Assembly: GCA_026169575.1 (NCBI GenBank)
Contig: JAPFCT010000109.1
Span: forward strand, 1 to 6,082
Reading direction: 5' to 3'
Length of the DNA stretch: 6,082 bases
DNA from: Faecalimonas sp.
GTDB taxonomy: Bacteria > Bacillota_A > Clostridia > Lachnospirales > Lachnospiraceae
This document shows positions 1 to 6,082 of the stretch, piece after piece. Within the stretch, counting starts at the first letter, position 1. Each line of letters opens with the position of its first letter. The translations under genes and the position numbers were made by a program. Below the pieces are notes generated by a model. The model saw only the letters and a list, made by a program, of their open reading frames with translations, ran no database searches and had not been told where the DNA came from.

Positions 1-2570
1 CCTGCCATGCATTTATCATCATCGATCTCGACCATTTTAAAAGGATCAACGATCTGCACGGCCACTCATACGGAGATAAAGTACTAAAGGAGACTGCCAG
101 ACGGATCCGCCAGCACTTTCGCTCAGACGATATCATCGGACGGATCGGAGGGGATGAATTCATCGCATTTATCAAAAATATCCCATCCAAAGAATTTCTC
201 ATACAGAAACTGGAAAAGCTGCGGCATATTGCAATTCCGTCCCACAGCTTTCTCACCTGCAGTATGGGGATCTGCCTTACATCCAACTATGGATTTGACT
301 TTGCGTCTCTCTACGAAAAAGCGGACATCGCTCTCTATCACTCAAAAGCACACGGGCGCAACTGTTATACTTTCTACGCCTCGATCATGCATCTGCCTGA
401 CCAGAATGGTCTTCCTAAAAATGGGATTGACACAAAACCGGAGGACCTTCCGTGGTCGGAGGAAATTTTTCATGCCTTGATGGAAAACCTGGAAGATGTC
501 ATGTATCTGAGTGATCCTGCAACTTATGAACTGCTCTATATCTCCCCGCAGATCCGCGACATTTTCGGGATATCCGATGACGATTATATCGGGAAAAAAT
601 GTTATGAAGTCCTTCAGGGAGAACATGAGCCGTGTCCGTTCTGCACGAACCATCTTTTAGATCAGGAACCTGTGATCTGGGAGCACCACCACCGTCTTCT
701 GAACCGCGATTATCTGCTCAAGGACAAATTTATCATGTGGAACCAGCGGAAAGTGCGGATGGAAATCGCGATCGACATTACAGATTTCAAATCAAACGGA
801 ATGCAGCAGCGGTTCTCTCTGGCGCTTGCCAATTATGCCTCTCTGTTAGAATCTCTAAATAGCACAAGGGAGATTCTATATGAAACCGCACAGGCGCTCG
901 GCGAATTTTATCAGGCAGATCATGTCTGCCTGATCTATCCTTCCCGGGAGGGGAACGCTTACCAGTTTAAATGTCTCTGGCATGATGAAAATTCAATCTC
1001 GCAATGTGCATTTTCCCAGCTGACACAGATTGAAAAATATGCGTTTATCCAGGATTTATTTTATACAAATGATATCATCCACATTCCGGATACAGAAATG
1101 CTCCGTCCAAGCTACCCGAAGGAAACCCTGCTTCTGGAACATTATCTGATCCGGGAAATACTTGGATTTTCCTTTTCCGCAAAGCATCCAGAAAATGCCT
1201 GCCTGATTCTGTCCAACCCGCACACCAGCCACAGTGAACTATATTTTCTGCGTCTGGTATGCCACCTTCTGACAAGCCATCTGCACAGGATCGACTCCGA
1301 GAAGGAACTCGACTACAGCTTCTGGCACGATACGCTCACCGGACTTTATAACCTTGCCAGTTTCTCCTCCTATATCGAGAAACAGCATTTCAAGGAACTT
1401 TCTTCCCTGGGGCTTCTGCTTGCCGACATCAACGGATTCAAGCAGATCAACAGCGCGATGGGATATGAATTTGGCAACCAGATACTGCTTGATACCGCCC
1501 GCATTTTCCGGGAATATTTCCCTGACGCCTATCTGTTCCGGCTTGGCGGAAATGAATTCTGCATCATCTGCGAAAATACGGCGAGCAAGGATTTTTACGA
1601 CCAGATCGCACTTCTGAAAGCAGATCCGGCAATTCTGAAACATGATGGAATCTCCTTCGGCTACCAGTGGATGCAGAAAGAGATCGATTTTCTATCTCTG
1701 AAATCTCACGCAGAGGATTCTATGATGGAAGAAAAACAGAAATATTATATGGAAACTCCTTATTTTACGAAACGGCACCGTCCGCTCATGCTGCAACAGA
1801 CACTGCACGATTTAAAAGAAGAGCGGTTCATGATCTATCTGCAGCCAAAAGTCGACCTGCTCTCCCGGGAAACCATCGGGGCGGAAGCGCTGATCCGCTA
1901 CCGGCACGAAGAACGCGGGATGCTTCCGCCTGATTTCTTTATCCCACAGCTGGAAAAGGAACATCTGATCCGTTACATCGACTTGTTCGTCCTCGAGCAG
2001 GTGTGCCGTCTTCTCAGACGCTGGCAGCAGGAAGGACGTTTCATCTTTCCGGTTTCCATCAACTTTTCCCGGATCACCCTGATGGAAGAAGATATTTTAT
2101 CCTCACTCCTGGAACTGATCCATGCTTATGAGATCGATCCCTCCTTGATCCAGATCGAGATCACCGAGACACTCGAAGAAAAAGACCGGGAATCCTTACT
2201 CCGGCTGAGCCACCAGCTCCGCCAGGCCGGCTTTACGATCGCACTCGATGATTTTGGCACAAAGTATACAAATCTGTCGATCCTGACTTATATGGATTTC
2301 GATGTGCTGAAACTTGACCGCAGCCTGATCCAGACTCTGTTTTCCAGAGAAACAAACCAGACGATCGTCAGACATGTGATCCAGATGTGCCGGGAGTTCC
2401 CGGTAGAAGTCATCGCAGAAGGGATTGAGACAGAAGAGCAGGCGGCGCTTCTTGCCTCTATGGATTGTCCGTTTGCGCAGGGCTATCTGTTCGGAGCTCC
2501 GATGCCGGTTTCCGAATTTGAATCCCGGTTTGTTCCGGTAAAGCCAGATGAAACTATAAAAACAAAATAA
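1..2570 (+). CDS. Cyclic-di-GMP sensor enzyme: GGDEF-PAS-GAF-like-GGDEF-EAL protein (5' partial)
   Basis: Predicted bifunctional diguanylate cyclase / cyclic-di-GMP phosphodiesterase. The frame is open from the left edge (first full codon at 3), giving 855 visible residues; the ATG at 264 lies inside the first GGDEF domain and is not the start. Visible residues 1-125 form a canonical GGDEF domain: DLDHFKRIND at 8-17, GGDEF at 49-53, and an inhibitory RxxD site (RSDD, 40-43) spaced five residues before it. About 154-265 is a PAS domain with a CPFC pair at 211-214. About 272-435 resembles a GAF domain (weaker call). About 440-595 is a second GGDEF, opening with DTLTGLYN but degenerate (GGNEF at 515-519, no RxxD). 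About 597-845 is an EAL domain with EALIR (628-632), an ITET glutamate, DDFG (749-752), LKLD lysine, AEGIET (E806) and QGYLF (Q826), so hydrolysis looks possible. No membrane segment is visible in this part; the missing N-terminus could carry one. Domain calls are strong; net activity and signal are unknown. Confidence 0.95.
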   Translation, partial: CHAFIIIDLDHFKRINDLHGHSYGDKVLKETARRIRQHFRSDDIIGRIGGDEFIAFIKNIPSKEFLIQKLEKLRHIAIPSHSFLTCSMGICLTSNYGFDFASLYEKADIALYHSKAHGRNCYTFYASIMHLPDQNGLPKNGIDTKPEDLPWSEEIFHALMENLEDVMYLSDPATYELLYISPQIRDIFGISDDDYIGKKCYEVLQGEHEPCPFCTNHLLDQEPVIWEHHHRLLNRDYLLKDKFIMWNQRKVRMEIAIDITDFKSNGMQQRFSLALANYASLLESLNSTREILYETAQALGEFYQADHVCLIYPSREGNAYQFKCLWHDENSISQCAFSQLTQIEKYAFIQDLFYTNDIIHIPDTEMLRPSYPKETLLLEHYLIREILGFSFSAKHPENACLILSNPHTSHSELYFLRLVCHLLTSHLHRIDSEKELDYSFWHDTLTGLYNLASFSSYIEKQHFKELSSLGLLLADINGFKQINSAMGYEFGNQILLDTARIFREYFPDAYLFRLGGNEFCIICENTASKDFYDQIALLKADPAILKHDGISFGYQWMQKEIDFLSLKSHAEDSMMEEKQKYYMETPYFTKRHRPLMLQQTLHDLKEERFMIYLQPKVDLLSRETIGAEALIRYRHEERGMLPPDFFIPQLEKEHLIRYIDLFVLEQVCRLLRRWQQEGRFIFPVSINFSRITLMEEDILSSLLELIHAYEIDPSLIQIEITETLEEKDRESLLRLSHQLRQAGFTIALDDFGTKYTNLSILTYMDFDVLKLDRSLIQTLFSRETNQTIVRHVIQMCREFPVEVIAEGIETEEQAALLASMDCPFAQGYLFGAPMPVSEFESRFVPVKPDETIKTK

Positions 2571-2576
2571 GACAAT

Positions 2577-2627
2577 AAAAAGATTCCCTTGTTCTGACTC
2601 CTGAGAGCCCGACAAGGGAACCTTTTT
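2577..2627. terminator. Bidirectional intrinsic terminator between convergent genes
   Basis: A perfect 9-bp stem pairs TTCCCTTGT (2584-2592) with ACAAGGGAA (2612-2620). It extends by six more pairs (AAAAAG at 2577-2582 with CTTTTT at 2622-2627) after one A/C mismatch. The apical loop is about 19 bases. On the + strand the hairpin ends in a T-run, serving the cyclic-di-GMP gene that stops at 2570. On the - strand the complement of the A-run gives a T-run after the stem, serving rnhA, which stops at 2640. The symmetry and the convergent genes support termination in both directions. Nothing else is seen in the 2571-2639 gap. Confidence 0.88.
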
Positions 2628-2639
2628 CTAAATCATCTT

Positions 2640-3116
2640 TTATCCAACACCTTCATCTGTCATCAGATCTGTGCCATCGGCCGCAGTCGTTGCCAGTGTG
2701 TCACATCTCTCATTCTGCGGATGTCCGTCATGTCCCTTCACCCAGATAAACGTAACTTGATGCTGTTCTTTTGCCTTCAGAAGCCGTTTCCAGAGATCCA
2801 CATTTTTGACCGGCTCGTTCTTTCCACGCTTCCAGCCTTTCTTGATCCACCCGTCGATCCAGTGCTGATTAAACGCATCCACCACATATTTGGAATCCGA
2901 ATACAGTTCGACACTGCATGGACGGTTCAGCGCTTCCAGCCCTTTGATCACTGCCATCAGTTCCATCCGGTTGTTCGTTGTCCGCCTGTAGCCGCCGGAT
3001 AACTCGCGCGTGTGCAGCTGTCCTTTTGTATCAATGTACTCCAGAACGGTTCCGTATCCTCCCGGTCCATCCGGGTTTCCTCTTGCCGCACCGTCTGTAT
3101 AAATCTTTACATGCAT
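2640..3116 (-). CDS. rnhA: Ribonuclease HI
   Basis: Predicted ribonuclease HI, 158 aa, the usual length for a single-domain bacterial enzyme. The family cuts the RNA strand of RNA:DNA hybrids (R-loops, Okazaki primers) using two metal ions, in the cytoplasm. All catalytic positions are visible: D8 in [11 protein letters not shown]52 in NNRMEL, D74 in YSDSKYVV and D139 in NERCDTLA, with the flexible-loop histidine H129 in VKGHDGH. The basic handle region ([14 protein letters not shown], about 89-102) of the E. coli-type enzyme is present, and there is no extra hybrid-binding domain. The ATG at 3116 follows an AGGAGG site at 7-base spacing. It overlaps the end of the upstream MutS-like gene by 10 bases, so the two are probably co-translated. 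It is the last gene of the operon and ends just before the shared terminator. Confidence 0.97.
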   Translation of the reverse strand: MHVKIYTDGAARGNPDGPGGYGTVLEYIDTKGQLHTRELSGGYRRTTNNRMELMAVIKGLEALNRPCSVELYSDSKYVVDAFNQHWIDGWIKKGWKRGKNEPVKNVDLWKRLLKAKEQHQVTFIWVKGHDGHPQNERCDTLATTAADGTDLMTDEGVG

Positions 3117-4822
3117 CTTATCTCCTCCTCTCTGACCCAGTTTCCCGTCTTTAAAAATTCTTCTGCCATTTTCTCTGCCTCATCGGTAATCTGCTCCTCA
3201 TATCCAATAAGCCGCAGAAGCTTGATCGCATTGCGCGACACGGCTCTTCCTTTTTGCAGACAATAATCAAATAAAATATCATTGTCCATGATCGTCTCCT
3301 GGAAATGATAGTTCTCATAACAGTCTTCCAGCAGATGCGTCAGTTCAATATCATGTGTCGCCGCAAAACAGATCACTCCTTCTCTTGCAAGGCTTCGCAG
3401 AATCTGTGCAGAAGCCGCGATCCGCTCGACAGTGTTTGTTCCGCGCAGCACCTCGTCCACGAAGCATAGCATCGGAACTTCCTCTTCTATATGATTTAAA
3501 ATCCTTTTCAACGATTTGATCTCCACAATATAGTAACTTTCGTTTCCCTGCAGATTATCGCGCAGCGCCATCGAGGAATAAATCTGGAAAAACGGCGCCT
3601 GACAGGTAGTCGCCGGGCAGGTAAATATCGTCTGAGCCAGCACTGCATTGATTGCCACAGTCTTTAAGAAGGTAGACTTTCCGGATGCGTTGGATCCGGT
3701 CAGAAGGATCCCTCCACGCACTGCAACAGAGTTTGCCACCGGATCTGTCAGCAGTGGATGGTATACATTTTCCAAAACGAGTTCTTCTTTCTTTCCTTCT
3801 GTAAAGTCTGGTTTCCCATAATAAGGAAGAAACGCACGGAACGATGCCGCACTGATCATACTGTCCAGATATCCGATGATCTCAATCACCTCTTCGATCT
3901 TCTCCCGGTTTTCTGCCACCGTCTCCAGCATGGAATTAAATTTGATCAAATCAATGTGAAACAACATCCGGATATAATCCAGCAGCGCATCAGCAAGAGA
4001 TCCGGTCGCACCCCTTCCCGCCACAAGCACATGGGAATACTTCAGGAATCCTTTCATTTCCTCCCGGATCCTGCACAGTCTGTCAAGGTAAGACTGGATC
4101 TCCGGCATTTTTTCCTTTCCCAGCGTCTCCGCCGCCCGAAGGATCCGGATCAGGTACGAAAAAGTAGCAATATATGGTTCAATCTCACTCTTTCTTGCAA
4201 AATAACTCTTAATATTCCAGACTGCTGCCGCTACGAGCAGAAGTATCCCGACTTCCGGAGCGACAAGCAGCGCTCCCGCTCCGGCAAAGATTGCGGCGAT
4301 CGCCAGATAATGTCTGCTGTTTTTTTCACGCCTGATATCCTCCAGCCGGTCCATGTAGTCGCTCACAGAATATTTCGGCATTCCCCCGATCTCGTAGAAC
4401 AAATATTGCAGGCGAAGTCTCTCGGTTTCCCGGGTTTCAAAAAATTCCATCAGACGATCCCGCTCCCTCAACTTTTCCTCAGAAAATGCCGGGGTACGCA
4501 GAAGATAATACAGATACTCTGCTCCCACCGAAGAAGTTGTGTGATCCATTGCCTGATAGACCGCATCCAGATCCAGATCATTCCATGTAATATCATCCAC
4601 ATACGGCTCTGTGATCTTTCCTTTTCGCAGCTGCTGCTGAAAATAATGGGAAATAGATTCATACTTTGTATGATCATATTCTTTCTCCGAGGCTGTTCCC
4701 CACGCTTTTTTCCATGTCTTCTTTAAAGATTGCTCTCTTCTCTTTGCATTTACCGCAATCTGATACAAAAATACTGTGATCAGTGCAAGCATGATCAAAA
4801 ATAATACTATATCCTGCTCCAT
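3107..4822 (-). CDS. Membrane-anchored MutS-like ATPase
   Basis: MutS-family protein of 571 aa from the ATG at 4822. The C-terminal third is a MutS-type ABC ATPase: Walker [11 protein letters not shown] (G376-T384 core), Walker B with D456-E457 in [12 protein letters not shown], and the switch histidine H490 in AATHDIE. The canonical bacterial MutS version of Walker B is DE-x-GRGT; here it is DEVLRGT. The N-terminus has a hydrophobic segment (about 5-24), then a basic patch. A hydrophobic pair at about 172-207 looks like a membrane hairpin. Between them and the ATPase is helical, charged sequence resembling the MutS core/lever region. At 571 aa it is far shorter than MutS (about 850 aa) and lacks the N-terminal mismatch-binding domain with its Phe-x-Glu motif. 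No C-terminal Smr nuclease domain of MutS2 type is seen. Canonical mismatch repair is therefore unlikely and the true role is unknown. It overlaps the upstream hydrolase gene by 16 bases and rnhA by 10. A GTG at 4849 would add nine residues but has a poorer ribosome site. Confidence 0.9.
   Translation of the reverse strand: MEQDIVLFLIMLALITVFLYQIAVNAKRREQSLKKTWKKAWGTASEKEYDHTKYESISHYFQQQLRKGKITEPYVDDITWNDLDLDAVYQAMDHTTSSVGAEYLYYLLRTPAFSEEKLRERDRLMEFFETRETERLRLQYLFYEIGGMPKYSVSDYMDRLEDIRREKNSRHYLAIAAIFAGAGALLVAPEVGILLLVAAAVWNIKSYFARKSEIEPYIATFSYLIRILRAAETLGKEKMPEIQSYLDRLCRIREEMKGFLKYSHVLVAGRGATGSLADALLDYIRMLFHIDLIKFNSMLETVAENREKIEEVIEIIGYLDSMISAASFRAFLPYYGKPDFTEGKKEELVLENVYHPLLTDPVANSVAVRGGILLTGSNASGKSTFLKTVAINAVLAQTIFTCPATTCQAPFFQIYSSMALRDNLQGNESYYIVEIKSLKRILNHIEEEVPMLCFVDEVLRGTNTVERIAASAQILRSLAREGVICFAATHDIELTHLLEDCYENYHFQETIMDNDILFDYCLQKGRAVSRNAIKLLRLIGYEEQITDEAEKMAEEFLKTGNWVREEEIRCM
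3124..3129 (-). promoter_or_regulatory. Ribosome binding site for rnhA, inside the MutS-like gene
   Basis: The - strand reads AGGAGG here, 7 bases before the rnhA ATG at 3116. The site lies within the last codons of the upstream MutS-like gene, whose stop (3107-3109) is downstream of the rnhA start. It therefore fixes the rnhA start and supports translational coupling. Confidence 0.85.
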
Positions 4823-5529
4823 GCCGCTTCCCCTTCGCCGCTGACACACCAGAATCTTACTTTCTCATGTGTCTGCCCATAAGTTTTCACATACCGCTTC
4901 GCCAGCGCGTAATCATCCCACAGATGCATAGGAACTGCAAAGCGCACCTGGATCTCAGACAGAAAGTACTCGATCCCGAGGGCATATGCCCCCTCCTGCC
5001 TTGGATCCAGTACAAGAAATGCGACATCAATCGTCCGCCCTGCCAGCGCTTCTTTCAGTTTTCTGATCTCTGACTGATAGTTCTCTTTCATCGTTTCATT
5101 ATACGATTCCGATTCTTCCTCCCAGTGCCACCAGTTCAGGTCTCCCGCGTGATAGAAAAGCTTCCCTTCGCATGTCACAAGAAATGCGACTCCTTCATCC
5201 GTGGAACAAAATGTTTCTATCACACAGTCTCCGATCGTCTCTGTCCGATCCGGCGGGATCCTTGTCAGACTATGTTCACAAACTCCGCATGCTTCATATG
5301 CCTCTTTCGAAATATCGTCAGATAAAATATATCGGATCTTCGGATACTGTTCTTTCCATTCAAAGATCTCCTTGCAGAAATGATCATAATGTCTGTGGCT
5401 TACAAACACATAGATCGTTTTTTTCGGATCCCATAGCGGAAGCGCCCCCTGATAATAATCAAATACAAGTACGCTTTGTTCCAGTTCCACCGCAAAGCAG
5501 CTGTGGGAAATATAAGTAATCTTTACCAT
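4807..5529 (-). CDS. MBL-fold metallo-hydrolase (UlaG-like, COG2220 type)
   Basis: Predicted metallo-beta-lactamase-fold hydrolase of 240 aa, a typical length for short single-domain members. It has the metal-binding HxHxDH motif as HRHYDH (residues 45-50), then H127 and D130 in FYHAGDLNWW, and a final metal histidine H202 in PMHLWDD. The early THSC-like motif, here ISHSCF (7-12), and the HAGD motif point to the UlaG-like branch. Members of that branch hydrolyse phosphoesters, lactones or other small substrates, and some are nucleases; the substrate here cannot be told from sequence. No signal peptide is visible, so it is probably cytoplasmic. The ATG at 5529 overlaps the end of hemD by 7 bases and the 3' end overlaps the MutS-like gene by 16, so it sits inside one coupled operon. 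There is no sign that it is a beta-lactamase. Confidence 0.92.
   Translation of the reverse strand: MVKITYISHSCFAVELEQSVLVFDYYQGALPLWDPKKTIYVFVSHRHYDHFCKEIFEWKEQYPKIRYILSDDISKEAYEACGVCEHSLTRIPPDRTETIGDCVIETFCSTDEGVAFLVTCEGKLFYHAGDLNWWHWEEESESYNETMKENYQSEIRKLKEALAGRTIDVAFLVLDPRQEGAYALGIEYFLSEIQVRFAVPMHLWDDYALAKRYVKTYGQTHEKVRFWCVSGEGEAAWSRI
4829..4835 (-). promoter_or_regulatory. Ribosome binding site deciding the MutS-like start
   Basis: The - strand reads AAGGGGA here, 6 bases before the ATG at 4822 and inside the end of the upstream hydrolase gene. The alternative GTG at 4849 has only a weak, distant GAGAAAG upstream. The chosen start also places the hydrophobic anchor directly at the N-terminus. 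Confidence 0.6.
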
Positions 5530-6082
5530 GTCGTCTTCCTTTCTTTTGCGAGCGCCACCATTGCCTCTAGTGTCGGCTCCTCTGCCTGAAACGTATGCAT
5601 GCCATAGCGGTCTGCCTCTGCCTTTGTCTGTTTTCCGATACAGAGCGCCTGCACTTTGGAAAAATCAATTCCTTCTGCCGCCTGCACAAACCCTCTTACT
5701 GTTGATGCACTTGTAAACATCACATAATCCGTCTTCCCATGCTCAAATTCTTCCCGGTAATCAATAAATGCATATGCCTCATAATGCGTATCGTAGATCG
5801 GCAGATCCTCAATCACTGCCGCACTCCGCTTTCTGATCTCACGGATCAATTCCGGATTCCCGATCTTCGCCCGCGGAATCAAAACATGTTCATCCAAAAG
5901 GACTTCTCCGAGCGCCGCCCCGAGATGTTCTCCATCATAAATCTCCGGCATCAGATCCGCATACATTCCATGTGCTTCCAGCGCGCGCGCTGTCCCGCTT
6001 CCAATCACTGCGGTCCGAAGGTGCGAAAGACTTCTGACACCGACACGATAATGCCGCAATGCGTTCCAGAATACTTCCACAC
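5523..6082 (-). CDS. hemD: Uroporphyrinogen-III synthase, possibly the HemD half of a CobA-HemD fusion (5' partial)
   Basis: Predicted uroporphyrinogen-III synthase, which inverts ring D and closes hydroxymethylbilane to uroporphyrinogen III, the branch point to haem, sirohaem and cobalamin. About 186 residues are visible; HemD is usually about 250, so roughly the first quarter is missing. The frame is open at the right edge and the GTG at 6080 reads as an internal Val in VEVFWNAL, matching the GVEVFF region of the family. Other matches are TAVIGSGTARALEAHG, LIPRAKIGNPEL, the VYxT-like PIYDTHYE, and the family signature MFTSASTVRGFV. Catalysis in this family depends on fold rather than a strict active-site residue, so activity cannot be read from motifs. 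In many Clostridia HemD is fused behind CobA (uroporphyrinogen-III methyltransferase); whether that holds here depends on sequence beyond the window. It is the first visible gene of the four-gene operon. Confidence 0.9.
   Translation of the reverse strand, partial: VEVFWNALRHYRVGVRSLSHLRTAVIGSGTARALEAHGMYADLMPEIYDGEHLGAALGEVLLDEHVLIPRAKIGNPELIREIRKRSAAVIEDLPIYDTHYEAYAFIDYREEFEHGKTDYVMFTSASTVRGFVQAAEGIDFSKVQALCIGKQTKAEADRYGMHTFQAEEPTLEAMVALAKERKTTW
5535..5542 (-). promoter_or_regulatory. Ribosome binding site for the MBL hydrolase
   Basis: The - strand reads AAAGGAAG, ending 5 bases before the ATG at 5529 (GGA core about 7 bases away). It lies inside the last codons of hemD, whose stop codon is downstream of the hydrolase start. 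Confidence 0.7.

Noticed and set aside
264..266. ATG at 264 as the start of the cyclic-di-GMP gene
   Set aside because: The same frame is open upstream to the window edge and encodes a textbook GGDEF domain with GGDEF at 147-161, so this Met is internal.
2196..2615. 139-codon open frame on the - strand across the end of the EAL gene and the terminator
   Set aside because: It is antisense to conserved EAL catalytic motifs, its start runs through the terminator hairpin, and it matches no family.
3758..4726. Long open frame of 322 codons on the + strand, opposite the MutS-like gene
   Set aside because: It lies wholly antisense to a gene with clear MutS motifs. The translation is rich in His, Gln, Arg and Ile with no recognisable family motif, as expected for a shadow frame.
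3107..4822. Reading the MutS-like gene as a mismatch-repair mutS or as mutS2
   Set aside because: It is too short, has membrane segments, and lacks both the mismatch-binding domain and the Smr domain.
4847..4849. GTG at 4849 as start of the MutS-like gene
   Set aside because: It would add MCQRRRGSG in front of the hydrophobic anchor and has only a weak upstream ribosome site, whereas the ATG at 4822 has AAGGGGA six bases away. It is not fully excluded.
6078..6080. GTG at 6080 as the start of hemD
   Set aside because: The resulting protein would lack about a quarter of HemD, and VEVFWNAL matches an internal conserved stretch, so the gene continues past the window.
1..6082. Mobile element, CRISPR array, tRNA or toxin-antitoxin module
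   Set aside because: I looked for direct and inverted repeats, spaced repeats, cloverleaf-like sequence and small gene pairs and saw none; nearly all bases belong to five recognisable genes.

Overview
The window reads as chromosomal DNA from a Gram-positive anaerobe of the Clostridia, most likely a Lachnospiraceae-type gut bacterium. This is inferred from protein style (clostridial-type GGDEF/PAS/EAL sensor, clostridial-type HemD), moderate GC and strong AGGAGG-like ribosome binding sites. No marker gene fixes the genus. There are no tRNAs, rRNAs, CRISPR arrays, insertion sequences or phage genes, and coding density is close to complete.

Layout: two transcription units converge near position 2600. 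On the left, the + strand carries the 3' part (855 visible codons) of a large cyclic-di-GMP enzyme/sensor, ordered GGDEF, PAS, GAF-like, degenerate GGDEF, EAL. Its frame is open at the left edge, so its true start lies outside the window. A 69-base gap follows. It holds one long hairpin with T-runs on both strands, read here as a shared bidirectional terminator.

On the right, four - strand genes run from the right edge towards the terminator: hemD (uroporphyrinogen-III synthase, 5' end cut off), an MBL-fold metallo-hydrolase, a membrane-anchored MutS-like ATPase, and rnhA (RNase HI). Each gene overlaps the next by 7 to 16 bases and the ribosome sites lie inside the preceding gene. The four therefore look like one translationally coupled operon whose promoter is outside the window.

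Functionally, the left gene should make and/or break cyclic-di-GMP in response to a signal. The right operon starts with tetrapyrrole synthesis and ends with two nucleic-acid-related proteins. The strongest candidate for undescribed biology is the MutS-like protein: it keeps the MutS ATPase motifs, has no room for mismatch-recognition domains, carries about three membrane segments, and is coupled to an RNase H. A common role is a hypothesis only.
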